Both the position numbers and the translations under genes were made by a program. Positions 8,101 to 16,112 of a stretch of DNA of 38,985 nucleotides are shown here, in pieces. The notes beneath the pieces were generated by a model, which was not told the DNA's origin, searched no databases, and saw only the letters and a program-made list of their open reading frames with translations. The stretch lies in assembly GCA_003157015.1 (NCBI GenBank), contig PMIJ01000234.1, positions 1,370 through 40,354 of the forward strand. Reading direction: 5' to 3'. Each line of letters starts with the position of its first letter. Position 1 is the stretch's first letter. This DNA is from Bacteroidales bacterium (GTDB lineage: Bacteria; Bacteroidota; Bacteroidia; Bacteroidales; VadinHA17).

Positions 8101-11100
8101 CTTGTAGTGTGTCAATCCTGCCATAGATATCATATGCCTTTGTGATAACATGAGATAACTGGTCAGTAGATGAATACGTCCTTATACTGTCAGACTCATA
8201 TGTATAACTTTTTGATCTAGACACCCCGTTTGCAGTTCCCGTCTCTCTTTTTAATGTGCCATTCGGATTGTAACCAAATGAATTTATAATCTGATTTGTT
8301 CCTGAATACCATGTTTCACTAGTTAAATGATTGTTATTTTGATCAAACACCCGTGTTCCTGATCTGGTTATTGTAGGACTACCATTCAATGAATATTGTA
8401 TAGTTGATGTATCTGGTCTCCCTAATAACCATCTAGATGATGACACCGTATTATTATAAGTCGTGCTAGTAGTTTCCGTGAGTCCATTAGAGTAGTTTTT
8501 TGTGATTAAAGTTGGATTACCATAGGTATCATATTGGAAGTTAATTGTTGAAGAAAGCCCGGTAAGATAATTAGATTGAACTGAACTCTGAATATAAGGG
8601 AAAATTCTCTTTTTGGATGCGTCAATAACAACCTCTGAATAAGTGTTATCGGTTTCATCTACTGTTTCAGTCACAAATCTTCGTCTTGATAAAGTTTGTA
8701 GCAATTTAGGATAAAAATAGGTAGTACTATAGCCCGAGATATTCTCATTTTCAATCCCTGCTGTAACATCTGTAGTCCTCGTTTTCGAATAGCCTAAAAA
8801 TCCTTTCCCCTGGATATGAATTTTTGCGCCTTCATAGTAATACATCTGAATGTTTTTAGATCCAACTCCGTTATCAACCTGAACTGAATCTACTACTGTC
8901 AAGGCTCCCTGGAAATCTATGACAGGATATGAAGCTCCTGTACCACGCTGATAAGTCCATGAAGTAGCTTGAGACAATTTTATATAGTCAAATTTGGTCA
9001 ATACGCCAAGTCCATTTGAGAATTTTCCCATCATGATTGAAGTATTACCAGTAGTTTTGTATACCTGGTATCCCGTCCAGAAGGGGGAAACGCCATCTGT
9101 GCAGATAAAATCTGTATGTCCATCACCATTATAATCTGCTAAATAAAAATTATGTGATGGAATTGGATATGAGGGTAAACTGTCGGTAAAAAAATCAGTC
9201 CCATTATTTTCAGAGATATAAAAATAGCTGCCAGTCCAACTGAAATCTTTAGATGTGACCATAATGTCAGTAGCTCCATCTCCATTAAAATCTCCTAATC
9301 GAACATTATCATTTTTAAGGTTGCTTTTCTTTTGAGTCATTGAATGCCCCTCAAACCCTGTACCTGTCGACAACTGAATCTGCCAGTCTGCCCAGTCATA
9401 TTCAGTACCCCCCTTACCATAACCATATAAAAACACGTCGACTTTGCCATCACCATTAAAATCGCCTAAAGTGAAAAAATGTTTGTTTGTTGGCCAGCTC
9501 GAATGATATAACAGGCTGAGCGTTGTGCCTGTAAATGTATAAATATTTACTCCGTTGTCCTCAAAACTCCAGATATCTGCTTTCCCGTCGCCATTGAAAT
9601 CACCGCTTAATACATCACCATTCAATGTACTAATAGTTCCGGAAGCTAAAAGATTCATAACTGAAGTCATCTGTTCAGAAGAATTGACAAGTGAGTAAAT
9701 TTTCCAATTCCCATTTAGGTCGTTCATAAAAATATCATTTACGCCGTCTCCATTGTAATCAGCATCTACAAAATTTTTGTATTTAGAAAATGATAATGAT
9801 GAAGATGATGAAGGCCTATCTCTGGGATTAGCTGTATGTTCATTATCATCCTCTTGCCTATCTAGAGTTCGCCTTGTTTTTCCTGTCAAACCAGCATTAA
9901 CACTAAAGGTTTGGGGGTCACCCATTTGAACAGGTTGGGTAAATGAGCTACCATTACAAAGCATATAATAAAATGTTGATGTTGTTGAAGTAGGTGTTGT
10001 GCGATATTCATATACTATATCATCTATACCATCAGCATTCAAATCTATTACCCTAATATCCTGCAACCGTGTAAGATCAATCGAAATTGAACTGCTAAAA
10101 GATGTAGGGAAATTGTCATTACCATCACCAAAAAAAACTTTTATTCCTGTCCAGGTTCCGTCAGTCGGCAAGCAAAAAAAGTCAGCTTTGCCATCACCAT
10201 TGAAATCCCCTGTACGTAATAATGAATTATAATTTATATACTGATGATTCGTATTATAAGTAGTTTGTGAGAATGCAACATTTGCAGGTATTTGATAAGA
10301 GATTGCGGTGGAATTTAAGCGACTTGAACCTATTCCATATTCTATTACCTCATTCAAAATGGAATATGAATTATAATTAGATCCCTGATAAGACTGATTG
10401 AATTCATAAGTCTTAATAACGGTTGAATTATATTTTATGACAATTTTATTGAGTAAAAGCCACTGTTCTATTTTTGCTCCTTTTAAGAATAAATAATTTT
10501 TGTCGGTTCTATTTTTATAACTAAATGTAATTGAATTTGCACCATAAGTGATTTCAGAGGGATAAACACTACTATGATCCTGAATATAAGTGAAATTAAT
10601 CTGGTTCCCAAACAGGTCGCTGACCTTTGAAACATACCAGTTTAATACCTGAGGATATCCGCTTATTTTTTGTTTTGAAGTAGGAATATTGCCGTACTCA
10701 TAGACTAGTCCTGATTTGGTTTCTGCTTTAAACCATGCAGGACCATTAACAGGGTCTGTAGCCTGGGGAGTGACACGTGTAAATATATCATTCTCTGTTT
10801 GATAAACGGCATTTGCATCACCATAATCTATCGAAGTAGTCGGGACTAACCTTTGTCCATCTATATAAAAACGGTCATTTATGTCAAGATTAACTCCATT
10901 TGCAATACCATCACTATAAATTGTCTGTGGCCCGCGACTAATAGCAGATAGACCGCCTATTTGCCAACCAAATCCAACAACTCCTGGTCCGCAATTGCTA
11001 GAATAACCTATCGATAGGCTCGGAACGAGTCCATTTACCCCAGGAGGTGATTCAAGAGGGATAGTGTATGAAGACCCTCCCATCGGATTAATGGTGAAGC

Positions 11101-13660
11101 TTCCACTAGTTGCCCCGACTAAATCAGAGGTGTTTAACTGGCGTGTTTCAGGATCAGGAATATCATTCCCTGTTAAATAACCACTTTCAGGGAAAACGAG
11201 GACTATTTTAGCACTACCCGAATTAATTGTACTGCAATCAGAAGTAATCCTGCACCTATAGAAATTATCTTCAAATGTAGTAGACCCTTTGATAGTCAAA
11301 TTCGCTGTTTGATAATTTTGGGCAGGTAACCCCGTTAGATTTGTCCAAGTAGTATCTCCAACTACTAAGACCTGCCATTGATATTGTAAGTCTGGACCAG
11401 TTGCAGTTACTGAGAATGAAGCATCACTTCCCAAATTAACATTTGAATTCACAGGTTGAGCTGTTATTACTGGCAATGGTTTCACATTCACAGTTATATA
11501 TGCACAAGAGGTAATAACGCAACCTCCTTCGGCGCGTACTGAATAAACTGTTGTTACAGTTGGATTAACAGTTATGCTTGTAGTATTTGTCCCTTCATTA
11601 GTTGTACCACAAGGCGTACCTCCTGAGTACCAATGCCATACTCCGGCGCCTGTTTCCAAACTTCCTCCAACCAGAGTTAAGGTGGAACCTCCCCCCGGAT
11701 TTCCTCCAGGACAAATATTTGGAGGATTTGCATTTATCGATGTAGCTGGGGTTGAGGGTGTTTTGACAGTAACAGTTGCACTTCCATTCATTGATATTAC
11801 GCATCCATCAGTATTTACAGCTTTGACAGTATATGTTCCAGCAACATTATGATTTCCAAAAGAGACCGGTGATCCAGTCCCATGAACCGGAGGAGACAAG
11901 GCAGACTCATTTAAATAACAAGTATACATAATGCTTGTATTTGATGAAGACCCATCAAGTGTAATCTCATTCGCATCTCCAGGGCATATAGTGTTCGCTG
12001 CAGAATGAACAGTATAGGGGTATAGATAGCTGAAAGTAATGTAGGCAGGATTAGAAGTTGTTGTAAAACTACAGGACCCTGTCACTACACAACGAAAACC
12101 ACTTCCATTCATTCCTGTAGTGTTTGAAATAGAATATGTTGTACTAGTTGCTCCCGAAATATTACTCCAGGTACCACCAATTAAATTTTGCCATTGATAC
12201 GAAATTGCTCCTGATGCAGATACACTAAAACTAGTTGATGCTCCATCACAGATTGTCACATTTTGAGGTTGTTGAGTTATTACTGGTGGAATTAATACTG
12301 TAATTGTAATACTTGCACAAGTAGTTGTATTGCATAATCCTTCTGCCCTGACCCAGTATGTAGTAGTCGAGGAAGGATTAACAGCATAAGAATTGCCTGT
12401 GTTTACCAATGTCCCTCCACAACTAGCTGTATACCATTTCCAGCTGGCACTAGTCCCCAAACTACCGCCACTTACAGTTAAGGTTGTACCTGCACCTAAA
12501 CACATCGGATTTGATGTTGGATTTATTCCAGTAGGATTAGTTGATTGTACATAGTTACTAATAATAGCACTCCCGCTCATGAGCACTTCACAACTACCAT
12601 TTACTCCTGTAATTGTATAGGTTCCTGGGGCATACTTATTCCATGAAACGTTATTTCCACCATTTCCTGTTATCATGTCACCACTCGACCAAGACCCATT
12701 TACATAAAGCTTATATGTAATTCCATTAGTTGAACCCTGTAAGCTAACAGGTATGCCAACACCTGGACAAGTTGTTCCGGATCCTATCACTGAATATTGA
12801 TTTAAATAATTTACTGTGATTCCAAGATTAGCAGGATTACTTGTACAACCGTTACCGTCAGTGGCCGTGACCGAAATTGTCCCGGATGTTGATCCAAAAG
12901 TGACATTAATGCTGTTTGTTGAGCTGCTTCCCGAGGAACCAGACGGAAGGGTCCATGAATATCCTGTCATTCCAGAGTTAGTAGTATACGTATATGTTGA
13001 ACCTGGACAAACTGAGGTTGTTCCAGAAATTGATAGTACAGGTAATTGATTGACAGTTACCGTTATGGATTTACAAATTGAATTATTACAACTAGTTTCC
13101 CAACGGGCATAATAGGTCGTTGTTGTAGTCGGTGCAGCAATAGTTATTGAGGACGCATCAGTATATCCAACCTGAGTGCCGTCGCAACTTCCGGAAAACC
13201 ATCTGGTTGCAGATCCTGATCCGCCAATAGCATTAAGTGTGATATTACCTCCAGCATTTGAACAAAAATTATTTCGATCAACAGAGAGTCTTGTGGGTGC
13301 CACCGCAACATTTCCACATGCCTGGTGAACGGTGACTGTATAACTTCCTATGTAGACATATCCGTCTCTTGCTGCACCTGTGTTTGCTTGAACACTTATG
13401 GTTACACTGAGTCCGTTCTGTGAATATGAGAGCCAACTACCGTTTTTTGAAAGTGTGTAATTTGTGCAATTATTCTGCGAAGTAACGCTTATCGTGGGAT
13501 ATAATTGACCTGCACCTGATCCTGCATTTATATAGCTGGTAGATATTGAATAAACTGTACATTGACCAACCATTGGGAGAACCTGAGCAAAAGCATTACT
13601 AAAAGATATTATTGTGAAGAATACTATGAGTGATCGTTTAAATTTCAGGTTAGGATTCAT
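5123..13660 (-). CDS. Giant secreted SpvB/FG-GAP/RHS polymorphic toxin with L,D-transpeptidase-like C-terminus, 2845 aa
   Basis: A signal peptide (1-26, hydrophobic IVFFTIISFSNAFA) leads into a BACON-like module (about 35-112, ending GYVYIGSYTVTVHQ) and roughly eight Ig-like modules to residue 825, several with paired Cys. Residues 845-1145 match the SpvB/TcB N-terminal domain (SIGYSSNCGPGVVGFGWQI). Seven FG-GAP/VCBS-type repeats (GDFNGDGKAD and variants) follow to about 1520, then YD repeats (about 1700-2400) and the RHS core ending in NNPLKYSDPSG near 2535. A Gly/Ala-rich hydrophobic segment (2555-2640) precedes the variable tip. The tip contains FLIHPASGGTLGCVGL (His2802, Cys2811), the His...Gly-Cys signature of YkuD/Tlde1/DUF5675-type folds. 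The RHS shell would cage this toxin. There is no T9SS sorting domain in this protein; the gene before it has one. A polar Ser/Asp/Arg insert lies near 1275. Confidence 0.9.
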   Translation of the reverse strand: MNPNLKFKRSLIVFFTIISFSNAFAQVLPMVGQCTVYSISTSYINAGSGAGQLYPTISVTSQNNCTNYTLSKNGSWLSYSQNGLSVTISVQANTGAARDGYVYIGSYTVTVHQACGNVAVAPTRLSVDRNNFCSNAGGNITLNAIGGSGSATRWFSGSCDGTQVGYTDASSITIAAPTTTTTYYARWETSCNNSICKSITVTVNQLPVLSISGTTSVCPGSTYTYTTNSGMTGYSWTLPSGSSGSSSTNSINVTFGSTSGTISVTATDGNGCTSNPANLGITVNYLNQYSVIGSGTTCPGVGIPVSLQGSTNGITYKLYVNGSWSSGDMITGNGGNNVSWNKYAPGTYTITGVNGSCEVLMSGSAIISNYVQSTNPTGINPTSNPMCLGAGTTLTVSGGSLGTSASWKWYTASCGGTLVNTGNSYAVNPSSTTTYWVRAEGLCNTTTCASITITVLIPPVITQQPQNVTICDGASTSFSVSASGAISYQWQNLIGGTWSNISGATSTTYSISNTTGMNGSGFRCVVTGSCSFTTTSNPAYITFSYLYPYTVHSAANTICPGDANEITLDGSSSNTSIMYTCYLNESALSPPVHGTGSPVSFGNHNVAGTYTVKAVNTDGCVISMNGSATVTVKTPSTPATSINANPPNICPGGNPGGGSTLTLVGGSLETGAGVWHWYSGGTPCGTTNEGTNTTSITVNPTVTTVYSVRAEGGCVITSCAYITVNVKPLPVITAQPVNSNVNLGSDASFSVTATGPDLQYQWQVLVVGDTTWTNLTGLPAQNYQTANLTIKGSTTFEDNFYRCRITSDCSTINSGSAKIVLVFPESGYLTGNDIPDPETRQLNTSDLVGATSGSFTINPMGGSSYTIPLESPPGVNGLVPSLSIGYSSNCGPGVVGFGWQIGGLSAISRGPQTIYSDGIANGVNLDINDRFYIDGQRLVPTTSIDYGDANAVYQTENDIFTRVTPQATDPVNGPAWFKAETKSGLVYEYGNIPTSKQKISGYPQVLNWYVSKVSDLFGNQINFTYIQDHSSVYPSEITYGANSITFSYKNRTDKNYLFLKGAKIEQWLLLNKIVIKYNSTVIKTYEFNQSYQGSNYNSYSILNEVIEYGIGSSRLNSTAISYQIPANVAFSQTTYNTNHQYINYNSLLRTGDFNGDGKADFFCLPTDGTWTGIKVFFGDGNDNFPTSFSSSISIDLTRLQDIRVIDLNADGIDDIVYEYRTTPTSTTSTFYYMLCNGSSFTQPVQMGDPQTFSVNAGLTGKTRRTLDRQEDDNEHTANPRDRPSSSSSLSFSKYKNFVDADYNGDGVNDIFMNDLNGNWKIYSLVNSSEQMTSVMNLLASGTISTLNGDVLSGDFNGDGKADIWSFEDNGVNIYTFTGTTLSLLYHSSWPTNKHFFTLGDFNGDGKVDVFLYGYGKGGTEYDWADWQIQLSTGTGFEGHSMTQKKSNLKNDNVRLGDFNGDGATDIMVTSKDFSWTGSYFYISENNGTDFFTDSLPSYPIPSHNFYLADYNGDGHTDFICTDGVSPFWTGYQVYKTTGNTSIMMGKFSNGLGVLTKFDYIKLSQATSWTYQRGTGASYPVIDFQGALTVVDSVQVDNGVGSKNIQMYYYEGAKIHIQGKGFLGYSKTRTTDVTAGIENENISGYSTTYFYPKLLQTLSRRRFVTETVDETDNTYSEVVIDASKKRIFPYIQSSVQSNYLTGLSSTINFQYDTYGNPTLITKNYSNGLTETTSTTYNNTVSSSRWLLGRPDTSTIQYSLNGSPTITRSGTRVFDQNNNHLTSETWYSGTNQIINSFGYNPNGTLKRETGTANGVSRSKSYTYESDSIRTYSSTDQLSHVITKAYDIYGRIDTLQDYFGNTVTYQYDDMGRESNMSKSDGTQTSTAYAWEDPTAAPVPARYSVQKTGNDGSQSKSWYDDLGRVIQSGVKGFDGTWIYTSTIYNTKGQIESTSDPYYSGSTALLNTFSYDDYGRKTNLSRPSGRNTVWGYENNTFSEITAGKSSSKTFSSDGTISSATDEGGTITYTYYPDGKVKTITTPGGIITSMQYDPAGYQSQLVDPSAGTTTYSYNGFGELVSQVSGRNKTTSLVYNPEGTISQKITPEGTSRYIYNTNKQLISVHSPGNIYRFYRYDNKGRIITSIDTIGSSHYTTSVTYDNKGRIDTLIHPSGIIETNTYNLNGYLSSISANGVVHWTTTGVNARQQVTSGRYGNNLNAIYGYDTYGFPTSTVTDTIQNYSYNFDPVTGNLNWRQNNKHSNLKETFYYDNLDRIDSVYKGTTSPVKTLQMTYDINIGGITTKSDVGTLNYPTSGIKPYAVSNINPSSGIIPNSVDSLTYTSFESVNAIYENNNIAHFTYNSDNERVKMDVQQSGSSILTRWYPTSSYIIETSGGVTKEYTFIGGDAYSAPVVAIKQNDTITYYNLLRDYLGSIMQVVNATTNTQVVEYSYDTWGRMRDPITWENYPPGSEPVLIIAGRGFTGHEHLPWFNLINMNGRVYDPLTGSFLSPDPEVQAPDNTQSFNRYTYCLNNPLKYSDPSGYTWFSNFGDWLGSSGKTIVTITAACAVAVAVACIPGLNAVGIAFVGGMLSGATSGGLGAALNGGDVFSGAVMGGIMGAATGLATLGVTSAIGYGLDNIYIGYDRVGINDFFNIGIRQTMSNQSLASILSVGSVINGVSNTALSSGITGGVLSTSLFPRPTIATIPETSRDWIVYSANMTNTYRSSGSLLWYHNGNIMARYSAVSGSGRTLNRNTPAYTIPEGEYSASNYRILNSPYYQNGVGFGVDLTPGNVYDPLQDCYRDGGFLIHPASGGTLGCVGLTGNQCELLDFQSRINTYILINHTIKLYVNYH

Positions 13661-13738
13661 TTTGAGGTTTTTAAATAGGGTTTATAAGTCTTGAAAATAT
13701 ATATGGGTAATGATTTTGAAATATTTTCTGGTCAATTG

Positions 13739-14287
13739 TTAGTCGTGATTTTTTATAACTTTCCAGTCAAATGTTTTTTCATTGATTTTAATTTGCAGAA
13801 TATAGACTCCATCTCTAAACCGGCTGATATCTAGTTCCGAACTGCTTTCGAAATTACTTTTTGATGTTAACTCCATTCCTGATAAATCATAAAGCTTCAT
13901 CTCAGTTACCGGGTTTAATGGCATATTTGATATGTCAATTTTTAATAGCCCTTTGTTTGGATTAGGGTAAATAAGAGTGGTTATTTCCCCGGCTTCAGTT
14001 AAAGCTTTTTCATTCATTGCTTCTTCCTGATCATTTACTTTCAAATTTTCAGAAGACTCTCCTGCTAGTGTTGATGCTGTTTGTCCTGTCCCTTTTTCAG
14101 CCGTAGCGTTCAAATTTTTGGCATCAATAACACGAGAATTAAGAGGATTTGATTTAAGTTGCTGTACTACTATTGTCCTGGTTATTCTATTTCCACTATC
14201 ATCATAAGCGAATGAAACACTTTGACTGAAAAGGGTTGCCATTTGGAACAAAACAAGTGTTATCAGAATTATTCTTTTGTGGTTCAT
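13739..14287 (-). CDS. T9SS-sorted small protein upstream of the RHS gene, 182 aa
   Basis: The protein has a signal peptide (LITLVLFQMATLFS, cleavage near residue 22) and a type A T9SS C-terminal sorting domain from about residue 105: IYPNPNKGLLKIDISN, MKLYDLSGMEL, then the terminal FRDGVYILQIKIN ending in basic residues. It should therefore be moved across the outer membrane by the T9SS and anchored or released. Just after the signal peptide it carries SFAYDDSGNRITRTIVV, a single YD/RHS-like motif, as if it were a degenerate relative of the RHS repeats it precedes. The middle is Thr/Glu/Asn-rich linker. It is 78 bases upstream of the RHS gene on the same strand, so the two are likely co-transcribed; it may aid RHS export or assembly, which is inference. 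Confidence 0.85.
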   Translation of the reverse strand: MNHKRIILITLVLFQMATLFSQSVSFAYDDSGNRITRTIVVQQLKSNPLNSRVIDAKNLNATAEKGTGQTASTLAGESSENLKVNDQEEAMNEKALTEAGEITTLIYPNPNKGLLKIDISNMPLNPVTEMKLYDLSGMELTSKSNFESSSELDISRFRDGVYILQIKINEKTFDWKVIKNHD

Positions 14288-14713
14288 CTTAAAATTATTG
14301 TTAAAGGTTAGAGTGATATTCTTTTTTGCTTATTTGCGTATGAGTATAAAAAATAAATTAAATAAACTATTAGTCATTACGGCAATGGCAATATCAATAG
14401 ATACATCAGACTGAGTGATGAATTTGAGATCAATCATGGTATTAGATTATTGACATGTATTTGCAGAACGATCACTTATACGTCGATGGTCATAGAATTG
14501 TGACAAGGTTTATTGTTATTTTGATAACAATACTTTAATTCATATTCATTCTAAATATAAATTATTGATTTATTGATATATTGGAAAAACCGTTGGGAGA
14601 TGATCTATAATACTTAGCTGATTAAATAAGTCAATATTGCACCAAGTACCTACATAATCAAGATCGAAACTTAGAACAGGATAATAGTTGAATTCTTCTA
14701 CCGGTTTGCGCTA
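14288..14713. other. Intergenic region upstream of the RHS operon
   Basis: This should hold the promoter of the minus-strand RHS operon, but no convincing TTTG/TAnnTTTG pair was found. A 24-codon plus-strand frame from 14340 encodes a signal-peptide-like MSIKNKLNKLLVITAMAIS before its stop and may be a gene remnant. A 9-bp hairpin at 14511-14532 is listed separately. A phrase at 14580 (TTGGAAAAACCGTTGGG) resembles the left end of repeat family 2 and may be a decayed copy. Confidence 0.4.
14511..14532. promoter_or_regulatory. Perfect 9-bp palindrome upstream of the RHS operon
   Basis: TATTGTTAT (14511-14519), a four-base spacer and ATAACAATA (14524-14532) form a perfect inverted repeat about 225 bases upstream of the first gene of the RHS operon. 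It has the size of a dimeric regulator site. No regulator gene is nearby, so the role is open. Confidence 0.35.
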
Positions 14714-14850
14714 TTTAAGGGGAAAAACATTGATTAAGAATTCTCCCAGTAATTTGATGGTGTTGGTCACTACCATTCCGGTTCCCGATGCCCCCGGAAT
14801 GATTGATTAAAAATTTTTGCTCCCTGGCAAAAATAATTATTGTAAACCAT
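14714..14850 (+). repeat. Dispersed repeat family 1, copy A (triple hairpin)
   Basis: This copy shares TTTAAGGGGAAAAA, TGATTAAGAATT, TGTTGGTCACTACCATTCCGG, CCGGAATGATTGATTAAA and TTTTTGCTCCCTGGCAAAAA with copies at 24039-24210 and 38265-38443, in the same orientation. It contains three consecutive inverted repeats: GGGGAAAA with TTCTCCC (one mismatch), CATTCCGG with CCGGAATG, and ATTTTTGC with GCAAAAAT. Copy A lacks the first 35-45 bases seen in the other two but shares a TTTGTAAACCA-like tail with the third. It encodes no protein. Confidence 0.8.
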
Positions 14851-14972
14851 AGTTTCTACCAGAAACAAAAAAGGTTCGTTTAATAAAACTTATTGCTTTA
14901 TCATGGCGGAGACATCCGGTGACTTCCGTTTCTTGAGCCAACCCCTATTTGTTGCTTACTTAGCAATTACTA

Positions 14973-15004
14973 TTTGCAAACACATTGCAAAAAACTTACA
15001 TTTG
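14973..15004 (+). promoter_or_regulatory. Bacteroidota-type promoter for the DUF5679-like gene
   Basis: TTTG at 14973-14976 and TACATTTG at 14997-15004 are separated by exactly 20 bases, matching the Bacteroidota sigma-factor consensus (TTTG at -33, TAnnTTTG at -7). The start codon of the zinc-ribbon gene follows at 15043, giving a leader of about 30 bases. This is the clearest promoter in the window. Confidence 0.8.
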
Positions 15005-15042
15005 TAAGGAAACATGTTAATCATAACTAAATTAATTAGATC

Positions 15043-15186
15043 ATGGAAGGATATTGCGTAAAATGTAAGTCTAAAAAAGAAATTAAAGATTCTGTTGAAG
15101 TTACAATGAAAAATGGCAGAAAAGCAATTAAGGGTAAATGTCCAACTTGCGGAACCGGGATGTTTAGGATACTAGGCAAAGCGTAG
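15043..15186 (+). CDS. DUF5679-like zinc-ribbon protein, 47 aa
   Basis: A small complete gene starts at ATG 15043 behind a strong promoter. The product begins MEGYCVKCKSKKEIKD and has a second pair in KCPTCGTGMFRI, so two Cys-x2-Cys knuckles 31 residues apart form one zinc ribbon. The length and wording match my memory of the DUF5679 family, a short conserved protein of unknown function in Bacteroidota, Chloroflexota and others. It is basic, which is compatible with nucleic-acid binding. It has its own promoter and terminator and so stands apart from the defence modules around it. Confidence 0.88.
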   Translation: MEGYCVKCKSKKEIKDSVEVTMKNGRKAIKGKCPTCGTGMFRILGKA

Positions 15187-15231
15187 ATTCGTTAATCTTT
15201 CATTTTAAAATTAACGACAACTAACGAGTGG

Positions 15232-15276
15232 ATAATTATGGTTGAATTACTTTTCTACCATAATTATTTCTTTTTG
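15232..15276 (+). terminator. Rho-independent terminator after the zinc-ribbon gene
   Basis: ATAATTATGGT (15232-15242) and its exact reverse complement (15257-15267) make an 11-bp stem with a 14-base loop, followed at once by TTCTTTTTG. It lies 46 bases after the stop codon of the DUF5679-like gene. Confidence 0.75.
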
Positions 15277-15312
15277 TAATATATAACACAGTATTCTTAT
15301 ACAACTTCTAAG

Positions 15313-15451
15313 TTGGAAAAACTAGTAGGTTTGACCAAAGTTGGCCGAACAATATTGAACACCTAGAGGCTGAATTAAGTATTTGTTGTTTAGCTATGTA
15401 TGTAAATAGTACCCTTCCAGACGAAATGTGTCAATAAGACCGGCTTTTGCA
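15313..15451 (+). repeat. Dispersed repeat family 2, copy 1
   Basis: About 139 bases shared with 28458-28586 and 36636-36776, same orientation. Common phrases are TTGGAAAAAC at the left (copies 1 and 3), TTGACC or CTGACC, AATATTGAACA, AGTATTTGTTGTTTAGC, ATGTATGTAAATAGTACCC and, at the right end, CCGGCTTTTGCA. No open frame is conserved among the copies. Confidence 0.8.
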
Positions 15452-15491
15452 CGTATGTGAAGGCTAGAAAACTAATTAAATTCCCTACAAA

Positions 15492-15986
15492 ATGCATATC
15501 AGAACTAATACAATTTATTTTGCAAAGGTAAACTCCGATGCTATTATCCCTAATAAAAGAGATGAAGATGCGGGATACGATTTTTACCCAAATTTTAGGG
15601 AAACAAGTATCGTTATACAACCCAATGAAATAAAATTAATCCCTACAGGTATAGCCTCTGCTTTTAATAAAAATTTTGTCTTAATCATTAAGGAACGAAG
15701 TAGTACAGGAACTAAAGGGATGTCTATAAGAATGGGGGTTATTGATTCTGGTTTTAGAGGTGAAATCTTGATTGGTATTAATAATACTGTTAAAAAGCCA
15801 ATAATAATTACGAAAGATGAAAGTTTTGCCGATGGAAATTATTTAATTCACTACTATACCAAATCAATTGCCCAGGGGATTTTAATACCAATACCAAAAA
15901 TGAAAATTCAAGAAATAGAATATAGTGAGCTTTTAAAAGTTGATTCCAAAAGGAAGAAATCATTTTTAGGCTCTAGTGGCAAGTAA
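15492..15986 (+). CDS. dUTPase-family protein, 164 aa
   Basis: The trimeric dUTPase motifs appear in order: motif 1 DAGYDFYPNF, motif 2 ERSSTGTKG, motif 3 GVIDSGFRGEI with the catalytic Asp, motif 4 KSIAQGILIP and a C-terminal motif 5-like KRKKSFLGSSGK that normally closes over the nucleotide. The expected reaction is dUTP to dUMP and pyrophosphate. Motif 5 departs from the usual RGxxGFGSTG and there is an inserted KPIIITKDESFADGN segment, so the substrate may differ. The gene stands alone between repeat family 2 and the PRTase operon on the same strand, 126 bases upstream of it. It may be a housekeeping-type enzyme carried by a mobile element or phage, or part of a nucleotide-based defence; the sequence does not decide. 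Confidence 0.88.
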   Translation: MHIRTNTIYFAKVNSDAIIPNKRDEDAGYDFYPNFRETSIVIQPNEIKLIPTGIASAFNKNFVLIIKERSSTGTKGMSIRMGVIDSGFRGEILIGINNTVKKPIIITKDESFADGNYLIHYYTKSIAQGILIPIPKMKIQEIEYSELLKVDSKRKKSFLGSSGK

Positions 15987-16112
15987 AAGTCCTAATCATG
16001 TTTATTACATAGTCGAAATTAGTGTATGTTTAATTTTGTAATTTTAATGTAACCCTAGGCATGAATAAATAAAACCAGTCGTTCATACCAATTATACTCT
16101 GTTATTAATCTT

